A DNA stretch of 9,198 bases from NCBI GenBank assembly GCA_003444085.1, contig DLVL01000122.1:2005-11202 (forward strand), written 5' to 3'. The notes under the pieces were generated by a model, which was not told the origin of the DNA, searched no databases, and saw only the letters and a list, made by a program, of their open reading frames with translations. Position 1 is the stretch's first letter. Each line of letters begins with the position of its first letter. Shown piece by piece: positions 1 to 6,400 of this stretch. The stretch is from Kosmotogaceae bacterium. GTDB lineage: Bacteria > Thermotogota > Thermotogae > Petrotogales > Kosmotogaceae. Position numbers and translations under genes: made by a program.

Positions 1-30
1 GAGGAGCATCGCAAGATTGCTCCTCTTTCT
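1..30 (-). terminator. Candidate terminator hairpin after the permease/MoxR/VWA operon
   Basis: An 8-bp perfect inverted repeat (GAGGAGCA at 1-8, TGCTCCTC at 18-25) encloses a 9-nt loop. It lies just downstream of the stop codon of the last minus-strand gene (TAA at 49-51). On the plus strand the stem is followed by a short T-rich stretch (26-30). The bases that would form the U tract for the minus strand lie outside the window, so the direction of termination cannot be settled. It could also serve a plus-strand gene lying to the left. Confidence 0.5.
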
Positions 31-48
31 TGATCGGTCGAAATGGAA

Positions 49-942
49 TTACCACTTTGATCCTGTTGAGTCAAAAAACTCCTTCATGGTCTGGATCGCT
101 CGCTCCACAGCCTCAACGTAGAAATCGTAGAAATCTCCCAGCCGTTCAAGCATCTCTTCCGAACCGACCAGGTCTCTTTCGATGACCAGGGTGGCGGGGC
201 GGGAAAGGTTCATTTCAGGTGTTGTCCCTGAAGATCTAAGGTCGCTGCGCCTTTCCAGCAGTTCGCTCCGGAAGAACCTCGATAATTCAGTAATCACAGA
301 TATTTCAACTCTGGTTGAAAGAGGAGGCAGCCCAAATGCCAGTTTGATTCTTTCCTGGACAGGAAATACGAAGACGTCTCCCCTGCCTGATTCAACCCAC
401 CTTCTGAACATTTTCACGTACATACTGAAAAGACGGTCCGTAATACCTGAAGCCATCTGAAAGTAGCCTTTGCCCGAAAGCGTCTCCTTCAATCTCTCTC
501 TTCTGAGTAGCCTTTCATTGCCACAGTAAGCGACGAAGTACATTCTCAGAGGTTCCTGGATGATCACCGCGGTCGATTTGATGCTCTTTGCTGCAGGAAA
601 CAAGTCTGCATAGAATTCTTCGAGTCTCTTGCTTACACCACCAGCATTGATCCGATATAGACCACTTGCCATTTCGAGTGGTGAAGACGAGGAAACGCCC
701 ACGAAGCTTCGACCTTCCATGTCAACCATGAGTGAGAGTTTGGGTGATCTGTCGCCTTCATCGTGTGTTATTACCGCGCCAAAGTGTCCCCTCGTAGTTT
801 CCAGAAGCTCTCGGCGTTCAACCAGAGATTCAACGATCTCCGAACTCTCAGAAGCAGTACTGGAATAAAGGGATTCCAGGGCATCCTTCATTACTGGAGG
901 TCCTTCGTAAAGGCAGCTTGTTTGATTCTCCTTTTCGGCCAT
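49..942 (-). CDS. Unrecognised 297-residue protein, last gene of the MoxR/VWA operon
   Basis: I do not recognise this family. The protein is soluble-looking, with no signal peptide or convincing membrane segment. Its N-terminal 60 residues are acidic and Ser/Glu-rich, suggesting a flexible or helical lead-in. The middle (about 50-150) alternates short hydrophobic strands with polar turns. The C-terminal third is rich in charged amphipathic helices with many Glu, Arg and Phe. The ATG at 940-942 follows the VWA gene stop (TAG at 945-947) by 2 bases, so translation is probably coupled. The nearest SD-like bases (AGGA) abut that ATG, which is poor spacing. An internal ATG at residue 18, preceded by AAGGA about 9 nt away, is an alternative start. 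By position it may be a substrate, adaptor or regulator of the MoxR/VWA pair; that is inference from context only. Confidence 0.75.
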   Translation of the reverse strand: MAEKENQTSCLYEGPPVMKDALESLYSSTASESSEIVESLVERRELLETTRGHFGAVITHDEGDRSPKLSLMVDMEGRSFVGVSSSSPLEMASGLYRINAGGVSKRLEEFYADLFPAAKSIKSTAVIIQEPLRMYFVAYCGNERLLRRERLKETLSGKGYFQMASGITDRLFSMYVKMFRRWVESGRGDVFVFPVQERIKLAFGLPPLSTRVEISVITELSRFFRSELLERRSDLRSSGTTPEMNLSRPATLVIERDLVGSEEMLERLGDFYDFYVEAVERAIQTMKEFFDSTGSKW

Positions 943-944
943 TC

Positions 945-2159
945 CTACCGCGAAACTGCGGCTTCCTTTCTGAGGACGGTGCAGGAAGACTTTCCATATA
1001 TCCTTGTCACTTCGTCCATGAAGTCTTTGTTTCCCTTGTCAGACAATACAAAAAGCACCTTTCTTTTGACAACAGGGATATCGGCATAACCATCTGTGAA
1101 TATCAGTATTCCTTCTGGGCGAAGGTTCTCCTGTGCATAATCTACTGCTGGCTGGAGGTCCGTCTCCCCTCTTCCTATCAGTTTCAGATCTCTCCACATT
1201 CCTTTGCCGTACTTCATCACAGACTGAACTGCCTCATCAACCTGTATTAACCACATTCGGGAGTCTGTAAGTTTTGTTAGCACATCTATCTCGCTGAAAA
1301 AGGCTTCGAACTCCTCATCGATTATGCTGCCACTCGTATCTACCACAATAGCCAGTTTAGCAGCATAATCGTTCATCCAGCCAGGCTGGTCATCATATCT
1401 CCTGTTCGGTCTGAGAGGCGTTCTGTAACGACCAACGTATACAGAAGCCCCGAAGAATCTTCTGATGATTGTTCTCCAATCAAGTAACGGACGATCAAGG
1501 GCCATCGATACAACGTGCTCAATAGCTGCTGGAATATCCCCTCTTGATTTTTCGTATGTCTCAGAGACGACCTGTTTGAGAAGATCCTCAACGAATTCTT
1601 TCGGGAGTTCATACTTGCCGAATTCCTCGTGCGAATCCACTTTGTTCATCTGCTTGTCGATTATCTCAAGGTCGATTGTCTTGTTGTTCTTCATAAACTC
1701 AACTGCCCAGTCATGATATGCCTCGGCAGTCTCCCCGGGCATGAATCCCGGCGGGGAAACAAACATTAGCTCATTGTCTGTCGCGCAGCCTTCCATCAGG
1801 AGTTTATCCAGCGGGTATGAGAAAGCATCCAGTTCCCTTATGTACTGATTCACTGCGGCATCCATGCAGAGGTCCCACAGCACCTTCTCACGTTTGTTCT
1901 TAATCTGTATGAGAATGTGTGAGTTTACGATGTGAAGACACTCATGCTTTAGCAGTGCAACAACAAGTCCCATTGGCTTATTTGCCAGGGTCTCCGGATT
2001 GAAAAGCAACTGGAGTTTCCCCGAACCAGATACCTTGAGTTGAACAGTCCTTATCGAAAGCGTCCTGATGCGTTCAATAAAAAGAAACAGGTAGTTGTAG
2101 AAGGCACTCTCTTTACCCAGCTCGATTATCGCCCTTTCGACGTAATCATTGCCTTTCAA
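945..2159 (-). CDS. Metallopeptidase-like plus VWA-domain protein (DUF2201 type), MoxR partner
   Basis: The protein has two domains. The N-terminal half (about residues 10-160) resembles the DUF2201_N putative metallopeptidase domain. It carries an HECLH (HExxH) motif at residues 72-76 and, further on, the family-like WDLCMDAAVNQYI segment. The C-terminal half is a VWA domain. Its MIDAS metal site is visible as DTSGS at 274-278, with a Thr-Asp (ETD) at about 332-334 and a TDG at 355-357. Proteins of this class are usually encoded next to a MoxR AAA+ ATPase, as here, and are thought to work with it in remodelling or metal/cofactor loading. I chose the TTG at 2157-2159 because GGGAG (2167-2171) sits 7 nt before it. 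The upstream TTG at 2178-2180 adds 7 residues but lacks an SD. With the chosen start the gene overlaps the MoxR gene by 14 nt. Whether the HExxH site is catalytic cannot be told from sequence. Confidence 0.92.
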   Translation of the reverse strand: MKGNDYVERAIIELGKESAFYNYLFLFIERIRTLSIRTVQLKVSGSGKLQLLFNPETLANKPMGLVVALLKHECLHIVNSHILIQIKNKREKVLWDLCMDAAVNQYIRELDAFSYPLDKLLMEGCATDNELMFVSPPGFMPGETAEAYHDWAVEFMKNNKTIDLEIIDKQMNKVDSHEEFGKYELPKEFVEDLLKQVVSETYEKSRGDIPAAIEHVVSMALDRPLLDWRTIIRRFFGASVYVGRYRTPLRPNRRYDDQPGWMNDYAAKLAIVVDTSGSIIDEEFEAFFSEIDVLTKLTDSRMWLIQVDEAVQSVMKYGKGMWRDLKLIGRGETDLQPAVDYAQENLRPEGILIFTDGYADIPVVKRKVLFVLSDKGNKDFMDEVTRIYGKSSCTVLRKEAAVSR

Positions 2160-3249
2160 CTTTCTTCTCCCGTATTTCAAGGAACTTCAGAACGTTGCGA
2201 TCCATAGCGAGTTCTTCAAGCAGCTTGTCATAGAAAGCACGCTTGAGCCCCTTCTCCTGCTGCACCTGGTGAGCAATATGCCTGATTATCCCAAAGAAAG
2301 AGTCCTTGGGGATCAGTTTGCCGAGTTCAAGAAGATTGGTTGTGATGGTTTGAAGATTGTCCAGATAGCGCTCAATATCTGTCTCCGAAAGCTCTGACAG
2401 GTGTTTCGTCAGTCTCAGGACAATAGCGCTGGCAGAAGAAATATCGTAGTCCTTTATCCTTTGCTTCATTCCATCGCTCAAGTCAAACAGGATCTCCTCT
2501 GAACCCGGAAGCTCCATTTCTCCTTTGATTCTGCTCATGAAGGTGCGGGCAACTTCTGGGCCAACCATTCCGGCGCTGAGTACGTAGCCGAACCGCTCTA
2601 TCTCCTGCCTGGACATCTGTTTCATTACCCTTCCCAGCTTATACCAGCTCCTGGGACTGGGTCTTATGTCAAGCCGCATGGAAACAACCGTATCCCTGCT
2701 CAAGAACTCAGGATATTCATTTACAAAATCCGCAACTTCATCCGGTACGCCAACTGACTTTGCCCAGGCTGTCCATTCCTTTATGCTGGGTGTGATTTCA
2801 AGGTGAAAGAACCTGGACATGAAAGCAGGGTCAGTTATCAGCTCGACCTGATCGTATTCCTCGTCAGGCGGATTCGCCGCTGCCAGAATCCAGCTACCTT
2901 CAGGCAATACATGGTTGTGAATACGTCTTTCAATGAGAAGCTGCATAATAGCGTTTCTAATTGATCTGTGTGCCCTGTTGACTTCATCGATCATCAGTAT
3001 CACGTTTCCATCTTCTGGCCACCAATCTGGTCTAAGAAACACCGTTTTGTCCGCATCCCTGGCCGGAAGACCTATAAGGTCTCCTGGCTCCATCTGGGAA
3101 ATGACAAGTATGATAAGCTCTCGCCCTGTCTGTTGAGCAATCTCCTTTGCCAGATCCGTCTTACCAACTCCAAAATGACCCCAAATAAGTGGAACCTCTT
3201 CTGCGGCCATTACATACCTACTAAGAAGCTTAACCTCATCGAATCTCAA
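2146..3249 (-). CDS. MoxR-family AAA+ ATPase
   Basis: The 367-residue AAA+ ATPase carries a Walker A motif GHFGVGKT (24-31), Walker B VILMIDE (83-89), a sensor-1 Asn in AAANPPD (Asn126), an arginine-finger segment DPAFMSRF (Arg146) and a sensor-2-like SPRSW (198-202). The PGDLIGLP segment (55-62) fits the MoxR branch. The C-terminal 150 residues are helical. MoxR proteins usually act as ring-forming chaperones with a VWA-domain partner; the partner here is the next gene. The start is TTG at 3247-3249, supported by a strong GGAGGG (3256-3261) ending 6 nt upstream. An ATG 4 bases earlier (3251-3253) is in another frame and opens only a 5-codon reading frame. The permease stop is 21 nt upstream, so the genes are probably cotranscribed. 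Confidence in the family is high; the client is unknown. Confidence 0.95.
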   Translation of the reverse strand: MRFDEVKLLSRYVMAAEEVPLIWGHFGVGKTDLAKEIAQQTGRELIILVISQMEPGDLIGLPARDADKTVFLRPDWWPEDGNVILMIDEVNRAHRSIRNAIMQLLIERRIHNHVLPEGSWILAAANPPDEEYDQVELITDPAFMSRFFHLEITPSIKEWTAWAKSVGVPDEVADFVNEYPEFLSRDTVVSMRLDIRPSPRSWYKLGRVMKQMSRQEIERFGYVLSAGMVGPEVARTFMSRIKGEMELPGSEEILFDLSDGMKQRIKDYDISSASAIVLRLTKHLSELSETDIERYLDNLQTITTNLLELGKLIPKDSFFGIIRHIAHQVQQEKGLKRAFYDKLLEELAMDRNVLKFLEIREKKVERQ

Positions 3250-3255
3250 TCATAT

Positions 3256-3261
3256 CCCTCC
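3256..3261 (-). promoter_or_regulatory. Ribosome binding site of the MoxR gene, selecting a TTG start
   Basis: GGAGGG on the minus strand lies 6 nt from the TTG at 3247-3249 but only 2 nt from the out-of-frame ATG at 3251-3253. The spacing therefore favours TTG, which is also the only one of the two that opens the long frame. Confidence 0.75.
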
Positions 3262-3270
3262 AAATCACTC

Positions 3271-4899
3271 TCAAACGTCATTATAGCACAGTGCAAGGTA
3301 TCCCCACACGACAGTTGTCCCCCACAAAAGACAGGGGATGACCAGCCCGAATAAATGAAGATAGAACCAGGTGGCAGGAATGTTCAGAATGCTGAGAAGG
3401 GCCTCAAGAGAGCCGACAAGAAATAGCGACAGAGTGAGCGTGGAAAACACAGGGAGCAACGTACTCATGAGAAAAGAGACCAGTGCTCCTGCAAGAGTTA
3501 CCGACTTGAAGACATTCCTGATTTCACCAGTTCCGAAGTACCTTTGCAGTAACCCCCCAATGAAGGAGAGCGAGAGTAGCGTAGGTAACAAAAAGAGCAA
3601 GAAATAATTGAGAAAAGTGTCTTCGACGGCGGTTCGCCATGCAAGATACCGCATTATAACAAATGACAGGAGATAGAACAGCGACGTCACAACAAGGACT
3701 TTCGATGTGACCATGCTGCCTGCAGATACGGGCAACGTCCTGGAATAATACCCCATCTGCTGTTCGAAGGCAAATAGAGCCATTGACGTGACAGTTGTGT
3801 AGTTGCAGATGAGGAAGACCACCAGTCCAAGGAGTTGTAGTGTTCCCATTCCCGTCAACAACCCGGGATTTACAGATACCACAACAGGCGTGAAGAGCAG
3901 CGGGTACAGGACCGCAAATGTCAGCTTGGGTTCTCTCAACAGAACCAGATAATCTTTGAAGAATTGCGCCGGAAAACGCCCCAGGGAGATTCTTCGCAAT
4001 GACCTGACAGTGTTAGTTCCGTTACCCATGGAACAGGTCTTGTCCAGCACCGATGAGTAGACCTTGCGGCCAAGGAATTCAAGCACAAGACCCATCCCCA
4101 CCAGTTGAAAACAGAAAAACAGCAGGCTCTCACCCCGCTGAACCACGCTCTTGACAAACAACGACCAGGGCATAAGAGGATGTGTCAGAGTCGCCTGCAG
4201 TCCCATGAATCTCTCAACAGTCCTGGTTGGTTCGGCGAGATCGATTGCAGAGAAATCCATCAGTCTCAGTACCATCACGAAAGCAAAGACAGTTACAATG
4301 GTCATAACTACGGAAAGGAACTTCAGCATTCGTCCCTTCAGAACATAAACCAGAGCAAATGAAAGAATAACAGCCCAACAGAGAGTGATTATGACAAAGG
4401 CCATCAACTGAAGCGCTGCGAGAACAAGTCCTGCACCAGACATTCCGAGGCCGCTCAGTGCTGCCAGAAAGATGGGCACAAAGAGCAGAATCGGAAAGCC
4501 TCCTGCGATGAATACCTCAAGGAACTGAGCCTTGAATATCGTCGAAGGCTTCAGTGGGACCATTCGGAGAAAGGCCACACGGTCAGAGAAGAAGAGATTC
4601 GAGATCGTTACAGGAAGATCGCTACCCAGAAGAATAACAAAGACAATCGCACTCAACAGAGATAGCACAACCTGCGTAATGTCGATCTGACTGACTTCCT
4701 TGAGTTGTTCACCAAGATCAGCAAGCTGCTCAAAGCCGGGCATGAAGTAATTGTTGATGTATACTATTAGAGGGAGTGCCAGAAGGGTTACCAGAAATAC
4801 AACAGCGATAAAAAGAACAAGTCCTCTCCTACCGAACTTGTTGATGATCCTTGATCCTTCTTTTGATCGCCACTTGATCAGAGAAAAGAGGTTCATCAT
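3271..4899 (-). CDS. Polytopic ABC-2-like export permease, no ATPase partner in the window
   Basis: This 542-residue integral membrane protein has about a dozen hydrophobic segments, including roughly 26-48, 77-93, 131-150, 156-187, 193-213, 258-276, 327-342, 352-376, 400-418, 429-450, 468-498 and 510-536. The organisation resembles the putative ABC-2 type permease family (PF16949-like), in which one long chain carries two related halves. The segment around VPLKPSTIFKAQ (114-125) is echoed by LPVSAGSMVTSK (389-400), consistent with two halves. It has no nucleotide-binding motifs, so it would need a separate ATPase. None lies beside it: upstream is a divergent gene and downstream is the MoxR AAA+ gene. 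The start is ATG at 4897-4899, with a second ATG immediately after it (4894-4896). No clear SD precedes it. The substrate is unknown. Confidence 0.85.
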   Translation of the reverse strand: MMNLFSLIKWRSKEGSRIINKFGRRGLVLFIAVVFLVTLLALPLIVYINNYFMPGFEQLADLGEQLKEVSQIDITQVVLSLLSAIVFVILLGSDLPVTISNLFFSDRVAFLRMVPLKPSTIFKAQFLEVFIAGGFPILLFVPIFLAALSGLGMSGAGLVLAALQLMAFVIITLCWAVILSFALVYVLKGRMLKFLSVVMTIVTVFAFVMVLRLMDFSAIDLAEPTRTVERFMGLQATLTHPLMPWSLFVKSVVQRGESLLFFCFQLVGMGLVLEFLGRKVYSSVLDKTCSMGNGTNTVRSLRRISLGRFPAQFFKDYLVLLREPKLTFAVLYPLLFTPVVVSVNPGLLTGMGTLQLLGLVVFLICNYTTVTSMALFAFEQQMGYYSRTLPVSAGSMVTSKVLVVTSLFYLLSFVIMRYLAWRTAVEDTFLNYFLLFLLPTLLSLSFIGGLLQRYFGTGEIRNVFKSVTLAGALVSFLMSTLLPVFSTLTLSLFLVGSLEALLSILNIPATWFYLHLFGLVIPCLLWGTTVVWGYLALCYNDV

Positions 4900-4928
4900 A
4901 TCTATATTCTACCGGAGGTCGAGTCTTT
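4900..4928. promoter_or_regulatory. 29-bp divergent intergenic region with weak promoter-like elements
   Basis: Only 29 bp separate the permease ATG (minus) from the GTG of the plus-strand gene, so promoter elements must overlap coding sequence. On the minus strand TAGAAT (4906-4911) is one base from the -10 consensus and would place the transcript start about at the permease ATG. On the plus strand, TTGATC at 4874-4879 with AT-rich CATATCTATATT (4897-4908) is a weak candidate. GGAGGT at 4914-4919 is the ribosome binding site for the plus-strand gene. Neither promoter matches strongly. Confidence 0.35.
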
Positions 4929-5246
4929 GTGTGGTTTCTGATAGCCATCGTCCTCGCGACTTTTCTAACGGCCTTGATCGTTAAGTCGCGCCAGAGTGAT
5001 CGACCTGTAGATACTTCAGCAAAAGATACAGTCGAAGATACAGTCTTTGAGTACTCGGTCCATGCCATTCAACGCATGGAAGAACGAGACGTGAGTCAGG
5101 AAAGAGTAGAGGCACTTCTGAAAGATTCTTCCTCAAAGGGTTTTGTGCAGTCCGGCGGACGTATCAGGGTGACGGATGGTGAATTGACGGTGATTGCCAG
5201 CGTGACAGGGAAGAAAATCGTGATAAAGACAGTCTTTTATAACTGA
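4929..5246 (+). CDS. Small membrane-anchored DUF4258-like protein
   Basis: The protein has 105 residues. Residues 2-18 form one hydrophobic membrane anchor, followed by Lys/Arg and an acidic Thr/Asp-rich linker to about 40. The C-terminal part (43-105) resembles the DUF4258 domain. It has the YSVHAIQRMEERDVS helix (42-56, with His45, Arg49, Met50, Arg53), a second helix, and then short beta strands ending in a hydrophobic IVIKTVFYN. DUF4258 domains are small folds resembling RelE/BrnT-type proteins and occur in toxin-like contexts, but no antitoxin gene is adjacent and the anchor is unusual for a toxin. The start is GTG at 4929-4931, with GGAGGT (4914-4919) 9 nt upstream. The gene is divergent from the permease. 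Function unknown. Confidence 0.8.
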   Translation: MWFLIAIVLATFLTALIVKSRQSDRPVDTSAKDTVEDTVFEYSVHAIQRMEERDVSQERVEALLKDSSSKGFVQSGGRIRVTDGELTVIASVTGKKIVIKTVFYN

Positions 5247-5267
5247 TTTTGTCCCCGACAGTTCACA

Positions 5268-5284
5268 GTTCGCGGGACGCGAAC
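5268..5284. repeat. GC-rich perfect hairpin between the DUF4258 and DUF3795 genes
   Basis: GTTCGCG (5268-5274) and CGCGAAC (5278-5284) form a 7-bp perfect stem with a 3-nt GGA loop. A partly overlapping alternative pairs GTCCC (5251-5255) with GGGAC (5274-5278). No run of T follows on either side, so it is not a normal rho-independent terminator. It could be an attenuating or processing hairpin in the transcript, or a dispersed palindromic element. Confidence 0.55.
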
Positions 5285-5319
5285 AGGCCATTTCAAAGAT
5301 TTCTGCATGATCACAAGGT

Positions 5320-5325
5320 GAGGTG
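5320..5325 (+). promoter_or_regulatory. Ribosome binding site of the DUF3795 gene, selecting a GTG start
   Basis: GAGGTG (5320-5325) lies 6 nt upstream of the GTG at 5332-5334. The earlier in-frame GTG at 5323-5325 lies inside this SD and has only the AAGGTG (5315-5320) too close before it, so the later GTG is preferred. Confidence 0.6.
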
Positions 5326-5331
5326 GATTGG

Positions 5332-5685
5332 GTGAGTAGTCTCAGGGGTTATTGTGGGATTGATTGTGGTGAGTGTAATGCTTACAAAGCTACTGTAAAC
5401 AAAGACAATGCTCTCAAAGCGAAGACTGCTGCAAAATGGAATGAACAACTGGGGACCAACATGAAACCCGAAGAGCTTACCTGCCTTGGGTGCAAGTCAA
5501 ACGTGAATATCAGATACTGCAGCGAATGTCACATAAAAGCCTGCAACGAGACAAAAGGTACCGAGATCTGTTCTGATTGTGACAGTTATCCATGCGATCA
5601 GATCACGGATTTCCTGAAGCATATGCCTGAGGTCAAAGCCCTCCTCGACCAGCTATACGATATTCGAAAACGTTTCTCAAAGTAG
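5332..5685 (+). CDS. Cysteine-rich DUF3795-like protein upstream of pyrKD
   Basis: This 117-residue soluble protein has 11 cysteines arranged in pairs. The N-terminal CGIDCGEC (Cys8, 12, 15) is the hallmark start of DUF3795 proteins. It is followed by CLGC (51, 54), CSEC (63, 66), Cys71, CSDC (80, 83) and Cys88, with a basic helical tail. The pattern indicates zinc or iron-sulfur binding; which metal is not evident. The biochemical role of the family is not known to me. I chose GTG 5332 over GTG 5323 (3 residues longer) because of ribosome binding site spacing. The pyrK ATG begins 13 nt after the stop codon, so cotranscription with pyrKD is likely. This raises the possibility of a redox or maturation link to the [2Fe-2S] protein PyrK, but that is inference. 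Confidence 0.87.
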   Translation: MSSLRGYCGIDCGECNAYKATVNKDNALKAKTAAKWNEQLGTNMKPEELTCLGCKSNVNIRYCSECHIKACNETKGTEICSDCDSYPCDQITDFLKHMPEVKALLDQLYDIRKRFSK

Positions 5686-5698
5686 CCCCCGATAAACC

Positions 5699-6400
5699 AT
5701 GAAGAACGTACTGGTAGAATCTGTGTCAAAATCCGACTGGTCAGCCCTCGCATTGATCAGCGTAAGGCACGCGGACGGTTCTTCACCCGGCCAGTTTTAT
5801 ATGGTGAGAACCGGTGATTTTCCTGTCGTTCCAAGACCCTATTCTGTCTTTCTTGAAGAGCCGAAGAAAGGACTGACCACCTTTCTTGTGAAGGAGCGCG
5901 GACTTCAGACATCACGGTTGCTCGATTTGAAGCCTGGCGATACTTTGCAATTGCGCGGCCCTTTTGGGAAGCCTTTTCCAGTTCTGGATCATCCCGTGCT
6001 GGTCGCCGGAGGTTGTGGTTTTGCCCCTCTGCATTACTATGCAACAAAATATAGTTATTCCTCATTTTTTCTTGGCACAGAAACGAAAGAAGAACTTGCT
6101 TTTCTTCGACTCTTCCGGAATATGAAGACCTGTTATGGCGATGAGATGGTGACCGATCTATTCCTGCGAGCAAATGTCGATGGACCAGTTATTTCATGCG
6201 GCCCATCCAGAATGTTGAGAACACTCTCCCAGGCAGATCGTCCAGCACCTGTATACGTTTCCCTGGAATCACGCATGGCTTGCGCATCCGGAATGTGCCT
6301 GGGTTGTCCTGTGAAGACCAGAAACGGAGAGATCAAGTTTGTTTGCAAAGACGGTCCTTTGTTTGATGGAAGAGAGGTGGATTGGGATTGGCTGATCTGA
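5699..6400 (+). CDS. pyrK: Dihydroorotate dehydrogenase B, electron-transfer subunit
   Basis: The 233-residue PyrK-type FAD/[2Fe-2S] protein would pass electrons from the FMN of PyrD to NAD+ in de novo pyrimidine synthesis. The N-terminal FAD-binding domain has RPYS (46-49). The NAD-binding domain starts with LVAGGCGFAPL (101-111), with a CGP (167-169) further on. The C-terminal iron-sulfur site shows all four cysteines: Cys195, Cys200, Cys203 and Cys216 (the C-x4-C-x2-C-x12-C pattern), followed by GPLFDG. Length is slightly short for the family (commonly about 220-260) but complete. The start is ATG at 5699; no clear SD precedes it, so translation may depend on the upstream gene 13 nt away. 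Its 3' end overlaps pyrD, as is usual for this subunit pair. Confidence 0.95.
   Translation: MKNVLVESVSKSDWSALALISVRHADGSSPGQFYMVRTGDFPVVPRPYSVFLEEPKKGLTTFLVKERGLQTSRLLDLKPGDTLQLRGPFGKPFPVLDHPVLVAGGCGFAPLHYYATKYSYSSFFLGTETKEELAFLRLFRNMKTCYGDEMVTDLFLRANVDGPVISCGPSRMLRTLSQADRPAPVYVSLESRMACASGMCLGCPVKTRNGEIKFVCKDGPLFDGREVDWDWLI
6374..6379 (+). promoter_or_regulatory. Ribosome binding site of pyrD inside the pyrK 3' end
   Basis: GAGGTG (6374-6379) lies 8 nt before the TTG at 6388-6390, good spacing. The earlier in-frame TTG at 6382-6384 is only 2 nt away, and the ATGs at 6400 and 6406 are further off. The start is therefore most likely TTG 6388. Confidence 0.6.

Noticed and set aside
182..868. 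Plus-strand open frames opposite the unknown minus-strand gene
   Set aside because: They have no SD, overlap each other in different frames, and have low-complexity Ser/Arg translations typical of antisense shadows.
2160..2180. Upstream TTG (2178-2180) as start of the VWA protein
   Set aside because: No SD precedes it, whereas the TTG at 2157-2159 has GGGAG at 7 nt. The difference is only 7 residues.
3234..3253. ATG at 3251-3253 near the MoxR start
   Set aside because: It opens a 5-codon frame only, and is too close to the SD to be the main start. A regulatory mini-ORF is possible but unsupported.
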